Positions 44,944 to 55,200 of a stretch of DNA of 64,000 bases are shown here, piece after piece. The notes below the pieces were generated by a model. The model had not been told where the DNA came from and did no database searches. It saw only the letters and a list, made by a program, of their open reading frames with translations. Position numbers and translations under genes: made by a program. The stretch spans positions 262,001-326,000 of the forward strand of contig NC_011565.1 of NCBI RefSeq assembly GCF_000010645.1. Direction: 5' to 3'. Numbering within the stretch: position 1 is the first letter of the stretch; each line of letters starts with the position of its first letter. Origin of the DNA: Candidatus Azobacteroides pseudotrichonymphae genomovar. CFP2 (GTDB lineage: Bacteria > Bacteroidota > Bacteroidia > Bacteroidales > Azobacteroidaceae).

Positions 44944-46023
44944 TCAAATCCCCTTACAATGTATTTTTTCAAATTCTCGCATAACGGAAACTAATGCTTT
45001 TATTGATTCTTTGGGAAGTGCATTATAAATAGAAGCACGAAAACCACCCACCGAACGGTGCCCTTTGATACCAACCATACCTTTGGACGAAGCAAACTGT
45101 TGAAAAGCACTTTCCAAATTTTTATATTCATCATTCATAATAAAACATACGTTCATCAAAGAACGGTCTTCTGTAGCAGCTATACCTTTAAACAAACGAT
45201 TTCGGTCAATTTCTTCGTATAAAAATGTCGCTTTTTCTTTATTTTTTTTGTACACCTCCTCTACTCCTCCTAAAGTTTTCAACCATTTTAAAGTCTGCAA
45301 GGAAGCATAAATAGGAACAACGGGCGGAGTATTAAACATAGATTCATTCTTAATATGTATACGATAATCTAACATAGATGGTATTGGACGACTTACATTC
45401 CCTAAAAGACTATCTTTTACAATCACAAAGGTAACACCTGCAGGACCTAGATTTTTTTGAGCTCCCCCATATATAAGACCGTATTTGGATATATTTATTG
45501 GACGAGAAAAAATATCAGACGACATATCAGCTACCAGTGGTACAGACGATTCAATATCGTGATGTATTTCTGTCCCAAAAATAGTATTGTTAGTCGTGAT
45601 ATGAAAATAATCGGAATCGGAAGGGACAATATAATTTTTAGGGATATAGGAAAAATTAGCTTCTCTTGAGGAAGCGACTTCGATAATTTCTCCAAACAAT
45701 CGAGCCTCTTTAATAGCTTTACTTGCCCACGCACCAGAATTGAGATAAGCTGCTTTAGTTTCCAACAAGTTGTATGGGACCATGCAAAACTGCAAACTTG
45801 CCCCTCCTCCCAAAAACAAAACAGAATAGCCCTCAGGAATACTCAATAGTTCTTTAAACAGAACTATCGTTTCATTTATCATCAATTGAAAATCTTTACT
45901 GCGATGGCTAATTTCCATCAGCGATAAACCCGAATTAGAAAAATTTGTAATTGCTCTTGCTGTATTATTTACAGTCTCCTGAGGCAGTATAGAAGGACCT
46001 GGATTAAAATTGTACTTCTTCAT
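44944..46023 (-). CDS. serC: Phosphoserine aminotransferase
   Basis: A 359-aa class V PLP enzyme of serine (and pyridoxal) synthesis that converts 3-phosphohydroxypyruvate and glutamate to phosphoserine. Seen: the N-terminus [42 protein letters not shown], the PLP-lysine motif [18 protein letters not shown] and the C-terminal [11 protein letters not shown]. Full length. It has a possible -7 box TACTTTTG at 46067-46074 but no clear -33. Confidence 0.97.
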   Translation of the reverse strand: MKKYNFNPGPSILPQETVNNTARAITNFSNSGLSLMEISHRSKDFQLMINETIVLFKELLSIPEGYSVLFLGGGASLQFCMVPYNLLETKAAYLNSGAWASKAIKEARLFGEIIEVASSREANFSYIPKNYIVPSDSDYFHITTNNTIFGTEIHHDIESSVPLVADMSSDIFSRPINISKYGLIYGGAQKNLGPAGVTFVIVKDSLLGNVSRPIPSMLDYRIHIKNESMFNTPPVVPIYASLQTLKWLKTLGGVEEVYKKNKEKATFLYEEIDRNRLFKGIAATEDRSLMNVCFIMNDEYKNLESAFQQFASSKGMVGIKGHRSVGGFRASIYNALPKESIKALVSVMREFEKIHCKGI

Positions 46024-46197
46024 AAAGATTTTTTAGAATATTACTTTTTATAAGTATAGGATGACACAAAAGTATAATTTTTTACTAAACTACTCAGTAT
46101 TTTTAAATTTATCGAATAAATAAACGAATGCTTAAAAAATATATTGAGATAGTATTGGTTTTTTATATGAAAGATCCGTTCTTGCTATTTTTCTTTT

Positions 46198-46500
46198 TCA
46201 AAGAAATCCCATTTCTAGTCTCGCTTCCTCACTCATCATCTCTTGGTTCCATTTAGGTTCAAAAACAATTTTCACTTCTACAGAGGTAACTTCTGGAATA
46301 GATTCTATTTTTATTTTTATATCCTCTACAATAAAATCGGCAACAGGGCAGGCTGGGGAAGTCAAACTCATAGTGATAGTTACATTCTTGTTATCATCAA
46401 TATTTACATCATAAACCAACCCTAAATCGTAAATATTTACTTGAATTTCAGGGTCACAAATTGTTCTGAGCGTCGTCACTATCTGTTTTTCCAATTCCAT
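46198..46500 (-). CDS. MIP18/SufT-like iron-sulfur assembly protein
   Basis: A 100-aa DUF59 (PaaD-like) protein. Motifs: TICDPEIQVNIYDLGLVYDV and SLTSPACPVADFIVEDI with the conserved Cys, then the acidic C-terminal extension WNQEMMSEEARLEMGF found in Bacteroidetes members. These proteins help build or deliver Fe-S clusters. The gene has a very good promoter (46533-46562) and stands alone; the suf operon is not in the window. Confidence 0.9.
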   Translation of the reverse strand: MELEKQIVTTLRTICDPEIQVNIYDLGLVYDVNIDDNKNVTITMSLTSPACPVADFIVEDIKIKIESIPEVTSVEVKIVFEPKWNQEMMSEEARLEMGFL

Positions 46501-46532
46501 TAATAGAATTTCATAAAAAAAGTTGATATAAG

Positions 46533-46562
46533 CAAATGTAAGGATTTATTACCTATAATCAA
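46533..46562 (-). promoter_or_regulatory. Bacteroidetes-type promoter of the SufT-like gene
   Basis: On the minus strand TTG (plus 46560-46562), 19 bp, then TACATTTG (plus 46533-46540): the same element and spacing as the aroK promoter. The leader would be about 25 nt. Confidence 0.65.
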
Positions 46563-46719
46563 TGCCTATTTAGATTGTAAGAAAATCAAACAATAATATT
46601 ACTAAGGATCTATGTTGAGATTACCCTTCTTTTTCAAATTCCTTATCCTTATATGTAAAATGCTGAAATGATTATTTGGAGATTTGTGAAAAATATTAAA
46701 ATTGACCAGATAGTAAATT

Positions 46720-46739
46720 CTCTGTTTTTTTAAACAGAG
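46720..46739. repeat. Short perfect hairpin
   Basis: CTCTGTTT and AAACAGAG with a TTTT loop in a stretch without genes; possibly a former terminator. Confidence 0.45.
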
Positions 46740-46911
46740 TCATATTTCTTCAAGTATTTCGCAACCAAAATTCTATTTATTTAAAGTTTAAAACAAAAGA
46801 GATGAAAAAAGTGCCAAGGCTTGGAATTAAAAATAATTGTTTTTTAGATTATTTTTTAGATTATACAAAGGATCAGTAAATTTAAAATTAAAAGGGTTGG
46901 AATAAAATTTT

Positions 46912-47110
46912 AGTCTCTTTGCAATATTTGTAATTGGCTTACATCCAGTTTAGTTATATGTTTTTAATAAAAAACAATGAATTCATTTCTTTTCCACATA
47001 TGATATGTTACTGCTTTGCCTCCACAAGAAAATGATTTAAACTAAATGCTTCCTATTCCAGCAAATAAATCAAGAACCATATCGTTTTCAAAATCAAAAC
47101 GAGACTTTTG
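46912..47110 (-). pseudogene. rsmD: Remnant of 16S rRNA methyltransferase RsmD
   Basis: The minus strand encodes SRFDFENDMVLDLFAGIGSI, a TAG, FKSFSCGGKAV, and, after an in-frame stop, KHITKLDVSQLQILQRD. In order these match the FDFEN-x-VLDLFAGTGSISFE SAM-binding motif, the SRG-x-x-V turn and the NL-x-I-x-N-x2-V-x2-D segment of RsmD, which methylates G966 of 16S rRNA. There is no intact gene around it. Loss of this non-essential modification enzyme fits genome reduction. Confidence 0.55.
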
Positions 47111-48088
47111 TATATTTCAAAATGTGTACTTTGTCACATTGACAAAAATAAACTTATTAAACATGTGTATAATTTATCGTGATAATTAACAATTACTTAT
47201 GAGAAAAAGGAAGTGAAAGGTATTATTATAGATGGATTAAAATTACATATTCAGATCTTAGCCCATTTTTAAGATATACTAACAAAATGAGAAGATAGAC
47301 AACAAAAGAATGGAGTTTTCTCTTTTTTGAAGGGAAAAGAAAGAATGGTTGCTTCAATCCCGTTCAACCTAGACAGTAGCATTACTTCTATGGAATGCCA
47401 GAACGAACAAAATGATTTTTAATGCTCCAATATGTATGAGAGAAAGTAAAACTAGACAGTTCTTTATTTGGCCAATACAAATCCAAACAAGTAACTTCCC
47501 TGCACCGTACAATAAGATAATCTTTGATTATATCATGAACAAAACTTCTGCACAATGGTCAATAGATGATTGCTACCTCACACCAAAAAGTATACCGTAA
47601 TTATCAATGATATTTAGTCACATTTCCACTACATCTATATTAAGACGTAGCTATTATTACATCAAAGTTCAAAAGAGTTGTCTAGTTTTAGGAGGAACTG
47701 ATAATTAGAGATAATCTCTACCGCACTCTACCGCAAATTTTAGCTTTTTCGGTTTTGAGTTTGTTCAATAGATTGTTCTTGGAATCTTCTCTGCGTGCTT
47801 CGATTCCCATATTCAACACTCCTCCCATCGCTTTTCATCACCATTCTTGTATAATTCATAGAAATGAACTAAAGTATGTGATGAATTCCAGCTAGTAAAA
47901 GTGAAGCCGGATACTCCCACTCAAAAAATTCAATGTTTGATCCGTGATGACAAAAAAAATCCTCTTCACCACCCACAGAGAGGCCTCAGTAGAGGTGTTA
48001 GTCCATAGGACAGACAATCCCAGCCTGTGCTAGCTTTTGTACATTTTTTTTGATTCTTCTTTCTCTACAATAAATACTCTGTCTAAAA
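47111..48088. other. Decayed stretch, no intact gene
   Basis: A 10-bp tandem duplication (CTCTACCGCA twice, near 47714-47733) is visible. A 62-codon plus-strand frame at 47412-47600 has no convincing composition. Nothing else was recognised. Confidence 0.45.
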
Positions 48089-48214
48089 TTAATTCTGTGA
48101 ATTACGTAGACACACACGATAGTTCTGAGGTGTCATACCGAGAGCATTATCTATTCCCCTCCAGTAATGTTCTCCATCCTTGTCTTTATTTGAGGTAATA
48201 GAAAATATAATCAT
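48089..48214 (-). CDS. Small hypothetical peptide
   Basis: A 41-aa ORF with ATG at 48214 (KDKDGEHYWRGIDNALG and MTPQNYRVCLRNSQN). Soluble, with one Cys. It may be the C-terminal piece of a longer decayed secreted protein. Low-level support only. Confidence 0.33.
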   Translation of the reverse strand: MIIFSITSNKDKDGEHYWRGIDNALGMTPQNYRVCLRNSQN

Positions 48215-48282
48215 TCATTGGCAAGTTTCCCGTAAACTATTACCAACTTATATAGTATCCCTTCTCTGAAACAAATCGTGAC

Positions 48283-48409
48283 TTAATGAATTTCACCGAT
48301 TAACATAAGCGATTCAGATAGTGGAGCTTCTCCTTCTATCCAATGGAAACATAAAGTTCTTCAATGAGAAGAGTGTAAATAACAATGCAACTAAGATTAG
48401 TTTTTTCAT
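48283..48409 (-). pseudogene. Signal-peptide ORF with frameshift, preceded by a pentanucleotide repeat
   Basis: ATG at 48409 gives a perfect signal peptide (MKKLILVALLFTLFSLKNFM) and the written frame ends after 31 codons. A shifted frame continues FHWIEGEAPLSESLMLIGEI to a stop at 48283. FHWI also occurs in the ORF at 24301-24690. The start codon lies directly after five to six TAAAC units on the minus strand. Confidence 0.45.
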
Positions 48410-48410
48410 A

Positions 48411-48439
48411 GTTTAGTTTAGTTTAGTTTAGTTTAGTTT
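48411..48439. repeat. GTTTA pentanucleotide repeat at a start codon
   Basis: Five perfect GTTTA units plus a partial one (plus strand) sit one base from the ATG of the signal-peptide ORF on the minus strand, in the place of the leader and ribosome site. Changes in copy number would move the promoter or ribosome site relative to the start. Confidence 0.85.
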
Positions 48440-48831
48440 TACAATTGATTTACTTTTATATATATCTCTTCAACCTTAACTTTCGAATAAAGTTCAAGCG
48501 ATAGAACAACTCTATCTGTAATTATCAAAAAATTGATTCCGAATATACTATTTATGTTATTCAACATAACATAATACGTTATTTCTAATGTATTCACAAA
48601 ACATAAGGTAATCACAGAGAGAAATCTATGTCTGGTACAGCTTTTACTTCCACTCTATTGTTCTCGTTCTCTTGTTCTCTATATTAAAAAATTTAACATG
48701 TATTTCAACTGAATGTCTGACTTCCTTTCTGAACCTGTCCTGTACTTGATTGATTGATTGTATTCTACAAAATGCATCGTATCCTTCTTCGACTGGTAAT
48801 GAGAGTGACACATCAACATAAATATCTCCCC

Positions 48832-49122
48832 TCAGAAATTACCGGTGTCTTTAAACTTCGTTTCTGTATTCTCACTCTTGAACTTATGGTAGATTTTAGT
48901 TCCATTCTCACACATATCACACACAAACAGCCCGGAATACAGCAATGGATCACTTTTCTCTTTGCTCAAAGAAAAGAGGGAGGGAGCAGTAGCAACATTC
49001 CAACTTTCTTCATCGTTTCCTAACATTTGATAATGGGATATATAAAGAACTTGCGCTAACGACACATTTAAAATTAATAGATACCCCTCATGTAGCTTGT
49101 ACTCCCCATTGTCCTTTGTCAA
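48832..49122 (-). CDS. Hypothetical exported protein (uncertain)
   Basis: A 96-codon frame with a hydrophobic segment (GYLLILNVSLAQVLYIS) and a polar body with two Cys (GLFVCDMCENGTKIYHKF). Start uncertain; possibly the TTG before the hydrophobic segment. The opposite strand also has an open frame but of less natural composition. Confidence 0.3.
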   Translation of the reverse strand: MTKDNGEYKLHEGYLLILNVSLAQVLYISHYQMLGNDEESWNVATAPSLFSLSKEKSDPLLYSGLFVCDMCENGTKIYHKFKSENTETKFKDTGNF

Positions 49123-49351
49123 GGCAAATATTCAATCTTATACGGAAAAGTTTGCCCCATGGAAAGACTATCGGTACGAAATAGTCCCAAAAGGGAAGAT
49201 TAGACCTGTTAACCATAGCTACTTTGGATATATCAACCACTTTCATCAAGACACTGACATTTATATGAATATGGGAAAGATGAAAATACAACTCGCAGAA
49301 CTCGCAATGCCCTGCCCTTTACTTCAAAAAGTAAAGGGCAGGAAACACTAG
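49097..49351 (+). CDS. Hypothetical frame with a PWKDYRYEI motif (uncertain)
   Basis: An 84-codon frame with only a TTG start; it contains EKFAPWKDYRYEIVPKGKI, similar to the PWEDL-x-RYKIEP word of the secreted proteins at 28-30 kb. Upstream, in another frame, M-stop-LVLPIVLCQGK looks like a broken signal peptide, so this may be another damaged copy. The last codons lie in the hairpin at 49311-49342. Confidence 0.3.
   Translation: MYSPLSFVKANIQSYTEKFAPWKDYRYEIVPKGKIRPVNHSYFGYINHFHQDTDIYMNMGKMKIQLAELAMPCPLLQKVKGRKH
49311..49342. terminator. Hairpin with 14-bp perfect arms
   Basis: CCTGCCCTTTACTT pairs with AAGTAAAGGGCAGG around a CAAA loop. The strongest hairpin in this stretch; no T run follows on either strand, so a terminator role is unsure. 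Confidence 0.4.
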
Positions 49352-49573
49352 TACAAGTACAAGCACTAGCTTTAGTGTGATAAAAACAATTTAATACATT
49401 TTTATTTTTCTAAATTCCTATACATTGCCACTTTACATCTCATTATCCTGCTCGAAAAACAGCCTTGATAAACGAACTTATAAATGGCACACTTGCATGT
49501 GAATTGTTCAATTACCACCTTGTAATACTTGATAGATTTAATTCTGCTTTCTACTATTGCCTGATAAAGACAA

Positions 49574-50452
49574 TCATATTTTCTTTCTTATATCTTCTCC
49601 CCATAATAGTTTTTTTCGCAAGGTATTGTAAAAATTTTGATTAAATCTTTTGACAACTTTAATGGTAAAATCTGATTTTTTTGCCTGAAATTCGCTACCA
49701 GATGGAAAGATTTCTGAACGTCCATCTAAAGAAACCAAAAAATTTTTACTGCGAGATTCTACTATAAATCGTATTTCATAATCTTCAGGAATAACTAAAG
49801 GACGTACATTCAGAGAATGAGGGGCAACTGGACTTAAAACAAAATTATGAGCTTGTGGTATGATAATTGGACCATTTACGCTTAAATTATATGCTGTAGA
49901 ACCACTTGGAGTTGCTAACAATAAACCATCTGCCAAATATTCAGTTAAAAATATATCATTTAGATAAGTACAAATAGAAATCATAGATGAAGTATCCCGT
50001 TTTAAAATAGCAATTTCATTTAAAGCACAGTTGTATTGTTCACGAAATTGTGGTGAAGTTTCTATTTGTAATAGGCTTCGTTCTTCTATACGATATTTTC
50101 CCTGAAAAATTTCATCTATTGTTTCAGTAATTTCAGATGTATTTATATCGGCAAGAAATCCTAAATGACCTGTATTTATTCCCAAAATTGGAATATTTCT
50201 ATGGCCCACCCAAGCCACTGTCCTCAAAAAAGTTCCATCACCACCTAAACTGAAAACCATATCGAACAGAAACATCTCCCGATGAACAAAGCCTTCTATT
50301 TTGGGTGTAAAAGCAAAATATTTGGATAAGTAATTATAAAAAAACTCATCTATCCAAATTTTCGCTCCTAGTTCTGATAAATAGTCAAAAAGACTTTTAA
50401 TAAAGCTTTGTTTACTTGTCTGATAATCGCCTCCAAATATTCCTATTTTCAT
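49574..50452 (-). CDS. nadK: NAD kinase
   Basis: A 292-aa enzyme that makes NADP from NAD and ATP. Motifs: the catalytic FSLGGDGTFLR, GINTGHLGFLADI, ALNEIAI, and the glycine-rich LADGLLLATPSGSTAYNLS followed by the C-terminal beta domain (PLVIPEDYEIRF). Full length and intact. No obvious promoter match upstream. Confidence 0.96.
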   Translation of the reverse strand: MKIGIFGGDYQTSKQSFIKSLFDYLSELGAKIWIDEFFYNYLSKYFAFTPKIEGFVHREMFLFDMVFSLGGDGTFLRTVAWVGHRNIPILGINTGHLGFLADINTSEITETIDEIFQGKYRIEERSLLQIETSPQFREQYNCALNEIAILKRDTSSMISICTYLNDIFLTEYLADGLLLATPSGSTAYNLSVNGPIIIPQAHNFVLSPVAPHSLNVRPLVIPEDYEIRFIVESRSKNFLVSLDGRSEIFPSGSEFQAKKSDFTIKVVKRFNQNFYNTLRKKLLWGEDIRKKI

Positions 50453-50832
50453 AGCAATGAAAACATCTTTTTATCGTAAATTGCTATTGGTAACAAAGAA
50501 CAAACTTCAACTCAAGGATAAAAGTCGTTTGCTTTAACCTAATATTTATTTAGATTTGTAAATCTATGTTTTATTTTGTATGAATTATAGTTGTAATGCC
50601 AATTATTTTTAGATGCAACGAATAAAGTTAAAACACATAATTCTCGAGATGAATTTTCAAAAGAAAATGTGGACTATAGTTTTATGCAGCTTGTATTTTG
50701 TTGAAGAGATTAGTATTTGAACATATGAATATGCATAATTCAGCAGTTAAGGGGCGTCTAAAACAAACTCAAAAACTATTGAAGGAGAGTGAAATCAAGT
50801 AGAAGATAGTGACACTTTAGGTATGTATTAAA
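50453..50832. other. Divergent spacer between nadK and the DJ-1 gene
   Basis: About 380 bp without a gene, repeat or clear promoter match. Confidence 0.5.
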
Positions 50833-51393
50833 ATGAAAGATAACGTACAAGCTTTTATTTTCTTGGCAGAGGGCTTTGAAGAAATAGAGGCCATTAGTGT
50901 CATAGACATCATTCGTCGTAGTGAAATGAAAATAACAACCGTATCTATTACTGATAAAAATATAGTTACGGGGTCGCATAATGTTTCAATTGTAGCCGAT
51001 AAATTATTTTCTGAAACCGATTTTTCTTACGGAGAAATATTAATACTCCCAGGAGGGATACCTGGCTCAGGGAATTTAAATGCTCATGAGGGGTTAAAAA
51101 AACTTCTCAAACAATATAATGCAGAGGGGAAGAAAATTGCAGCAATATGTGCAGCACCCTCGGTGTTAGGTGGGTTGCATCTACTACAAGGGAGAAAAGC
51201 AACGATTTATCCAGGATTTGAAGATAACCTATTAGGGGCGATTTATGTCGAAGATGGCGTAGTAAAAGATGACAATATCATTACCGGAAGAGGTCCGGCA
51301 TTTGCCCTTGATTTTGCTTTGTCTATTATATCTGAATTGAAAGGTCAAAAAAAAGCAGAGGAAATTGCTATGAGTATATTGCTAAAATGCTAG
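50833..51393 (+). CDS. DJ-1/PfpI family protein
   Basis: A 186-aa cytosolic protein of the ThiJ/YajL type (protein and nucleotide deglycase or redox chaperone). Motifs: the N-terminal FIFLAEGFEEIEAISVIDII with the conserved Glu, LILPGGIPGSGNL, and the nucleophile elbow IAAICAAPSVLGG with the reactive Cys. The ending ITGRGPAFALDFALSII is typical. Stands alone. Confidence 0.92.
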   Translation: MKDNVQAFIFLAEGFEEIEAISVIDIIRRSEMKITTVSITDKNIVTGSHNVSIVADKLFSETDFSYGEILILPGGIPGSGNLNAHEGLKKLLKQYNAEGKKIAAICAAPSVLGGLHLLQGRKATIYPGFEDNLLGAIYVEDGVVKDDNIITGRGPAFALDFALSIISELKGQKKAEEIAMSILLKC

Positions 51394-51721
51394 GAATAGA
51401 AATGATTCTCCAATAGAATTAAGTGTGCACTGTCAGTTACGATTCAAAAATCCACTACTGCAATATTATACTATATCTAGTTCTATGAACGAACGAAAAT
51501 CCGTGTATAAAACGAAGAATTTCAATTTAAGAAGCCCCGTTTACCTTAAAATTAATTAATCCTTTCGATCTACAATCTTCAATTTCATAGAAATCAGTAA
51601 TAATTTTAGGAGTATTTTTTGGAGAAAAATTGATGTGCTAATTTCTCGAAAAATATAGCGAATGCATTTAATAGTAATTTGATTCAAACAATTATTTAGA
51701 TTTTCAATTTTTACAAAAAAT

Positions 51722-52157
51722 TTATTCTAAAAAATTTAGAATAAAAGCATAAGCATTTATAAGATTCTGAGGCGAAAAACGAACATTAGTAGAACTATCA
51801 GAAGGTAATAAGTTTGCATATATGCCTATTGGATGTAGACGCAAATTCGTGTAAAGTGTAAAAGCCCTTAATTCTAATTGTAAATATTCTACCAGGAAAA
51901 CTGCAATTTTTGTTTCAACAGTAACTTTTAACAAATCGTTGGCAATAGGATTTTTGATATTGGAATCAAAAGTTTTTATTATTTTCCAACTAGTTAATAC
52001 ATCCTGTAAAGCTATACAATGTTGGATAAGTAAAACGCGTTTATCATTAATTGTTTTGCGGTATAGATTCAGAAAAAAAATAGATGCTAATAGCTTCTAA
52101 AACAATTTTGAAGATGCTAATAATAAAAATTATTTTCACTAATAAAATTATTTTCAC
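51722..52157 (-). pseudogene. Hypothetical protein gene with a frameshift at a T8 run
   Basis: A GTG at 52157 (or its duplicate at 52139, within an 18-bp in-frame tandem duplication) starts a hydrophobic frame (VKIIFIISIFKIVLEAISIY). At a run of eight T (plus A8, 52073-52080) the frame is off by one; with T7 it continues as FLNLYRKTINDKRVLLIQHC to the stop. Segments: ALQDVLTSWKIIKTFDSN, ETKIAVFLVEYLQLELRAFT, FSPQNLINAYAFILNFLE. About 140 aa restored. No family was recognised. In some insect endosymbionts, RNA-polymerase slippage on such runs restores the frame. Confidence 0.5.
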
Positions 52158-52277
52158 GAGATACAGGAGAAAGCATTGTACCTGACAATAAGTATCTTAC
52201 TTCCAATTTCGTAAATTGGCTCGAAGGGGTGATTTATCAATCATCATATCTTTTTACAATAATGGGGAATAAAATCT

Positions 52278-52285
52278 TACCTTTG
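52278..52285 (+). promoter_or_regulatory. -7 box of mfd
   Basis: TACCTTTG matches TAnnTTTG; transcription would start near 52291, only about five bases before the GTG start, so the mRNA would be almost leaderless. The -33 element is a T run without a clear TTG. Confidence 0.4.
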
Positions 52286-52295
52286 CATAAAATTT

Positions 52296-55200
52296 GTGGT
52301 TCTGAAAAATTCCATTTTACAAGATCTTTACAAAGTGCACCCTGGAATAAAGCAAACCATACTTTCATTTGAAAATGAAAGCAATATTTATTTAAAAGGC
52401 TTATTAGGAAGTGCAAAAAGTTTGATTTGTTGTTGCATATTCAAAAAAATAAGAAATCGGAATTTACTTTGTGTATTAAACGACTTAGAGGAGGCGGGCT
52501 ATTTTTATCACGATTGTTGCCAAGTTTTAGGAGAAAAAGACGTATTGTTCTTCCCCTCTCAGTTTAGGCGAAATATTCGGTATGGACAAAAAAATGCAGC
52601 AAATGAAATACTACGCATAGAAGTTTTAAGTCGGTTGAATAATGGGGGACAACCATGTATCATTGTTTCTTATCCAGATGCACTTGCAGAGAAAGTAGTT
52701 GATCCCAATAAATTAAAAAGCAATACATTAACAATAAACATTCATGAAAAAATAGATGTTTTATTTGTTATGGATGTGTTGAATTCCTACCATTTTGAAC
52801 AGGTTGATTATGTATATGAACCTGGTCAATATGCAGTGAGAGGTTCTATTGTCGATGTATTTTCTTTTTCTAACGAATATCCTTATCGAATAGATTTTTT
52901 TGGAGATGAAATAGAAAGTATTCGTAGTTTTAACATTGAAACTCAATTATCTAAAGATAAACTAAATTCTATTTCTATTATTTCAGCGAATTCAGGCAAT
53001 TCAAATACAACATTATTTTCTTATCTCCCTATAACAACAGGATTAATATTAAAAAAAGAGGATTGGATTTATGAAAGATTTCATTCTCTGTGGAATGAAA
53101 TGCCCATATTAACTAACGAGGAAACTTTTTCATCTGTAGAACAGATGAAAAAGTTTCTAATTCCAGAAAAAACTATTCGGTCATTAATAACAAGCTATAA
53201 AAAAATTCATTTAGAGACTTCTTCTCACAGAAAAAAAGATACAATCATTGAGTTTTCTACTGAATTGCAAGTTTTTTACCATAAAAATTTTGATTTAGTA
53301 TCTTCTTATTTGAAAGAAAAATTGCAGGAAAGCTATACTCTCTATATATTGAGTAGTAGTGAAAAACAAATCAAACGTATTAAATCCATTTTTGAAGATA
53401 GAGGAGATGTCATTCCATTTATACCCGTTCTCAATACACTTCATGCTGGATTTATAGATAAAACTTTGCGAATTTGCTTATTCACTGACCATCAATTATT
53501 TGATCGTTTTCATAAATATAATTTAAAATCAGAAAAAGTCCATTTAGGTAAAATCGCCCTGTCTTTGAAAGAATTACAACAGTTCCAAGTGGGAGATTAT
53601 TTAGTGCATATAGACCATGGTATAGGTAAGTTTGGAGGATTAATTCGAACAGAAACTAATGGAAAAATGCAGGAAGTTGTCAAAATGACTTTTCTTAACG
53701 AAGATACTATTTTCACCAGTATCCACAATCTACATAAAATTTTCAAGTATAAAGGGAAAGATAATGAACCTCCACGATTGAATAGGTTAGGTTCAAGGGT
53801 ATGGGAGAATTTAAAAGAAAAAACAAAAAAGAAAGTTAAAGATATTGCTAAAGATCTTATTCAACTTTATTCAAAAAGAAGAGAAGAAAAAGGTTTTGCT
53901 TTTTCTTCTGATACTTATCTACAAAAAGAATTAGAAGCTTCTTTCTTTTACGAAAATACTCCAGACCAAGCAAAAGTAAACATGGAGATTAAAAAAGATA
54001 TGGAAAACATTAGACCAATGGACCGTTTGGTTTGTGGTGATGTTGGATTTGGCAAAACTGAACTAGCTATCCGTGCTGCATTCAAAGCAGTAACAGATAG
54101 TAAACAAGTAGCAGTTTTAGTCCCTACTACACTTTTAGCTTTTCAACACTACAATACTTTTAAGGAAAGATTATCCAATTTCCCTGTAACAATAAATTAC
54201 ATTTCAAGAGCAAGAACTACTAAGGATAGTAAAACTATTATCAAAAAATTGAAAGAAGGAACAATTGATATCTTAATAGGAACACATAGAATAGTTAGTA
54301 AAGATGTACAATTCAAAGATTTAGGATTATTGATTATAGATGAAGAACAAAAATTTGGAGTAGAGGTAAAAGAAAAATTGAAACAAATGAAAACCAACAT
54401 CGATTCGCTTACTTTAACAGCTACTCCTATTCCTCGTACGTTACAATTTAGTTTAATGGGAGCAAGAGATATATCTAACATATCTACTCCACCACCTAAT
54501 CGATATCCAATTCATACAGAATTGCATCGCTTCGAAAAAAATATTATCCGTGAAGCTATCAATTTTGAAATGAGTCGTAACGGTCAGATTTTTATTATCA
54601 ATAATCGTATTTCCAATTTAGGGGACCTAAAAGATTTGGTAAAAAAAGAGATTCCAGATGGAAGAATTGCTATTGGACACGGGCAAATGGAATCTACTAA
54701 ATTGGAACAAATTATCACTGATTTTGTCAATTATGAATATGATATTTTGATTTCAACTTCTATCATTGAAAATGGTATTGATATTCCAAATGCTAATACG
54801 ATTATTATAAATAATGCACAAAATTTTGGATTAAGTGATTTACATCAATTGCGAGGCCGCGTAGGACGAGGTAACCGTAAAGCATTCTGTTATCTACTTT
54901 GCCCTCCCCTTTCCAATTTAACGCCCAAAACTGTAAGGCGTTTGCATGCCATTGAAGGTTTTTCAGAACTAGGAAGTGGAATTCATATCGCCATGCAAGA
55001 TCTAGACATTCGTGGAGCAGGGGATATACTTGGAGCTGAACAAAGCGGATTTATTGCCGATTTAGGTTACGAAACCTATCAAAAAATATTATCCGAAGCT
55101 ATTCAAGAATTAAAAAATGAAAAATTTAGTAATCTTTATAAAGACGAAAATCAAATCGATACAGGCGAAAATTATGTTATGGAAACTAATTTAGAGAGCG

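Noticed and set aside
47412..47600. 62-codon plus-strand frame
   Set aside because: No good start, no hydropathy pattern or motif, and it lies in decayed DNA.
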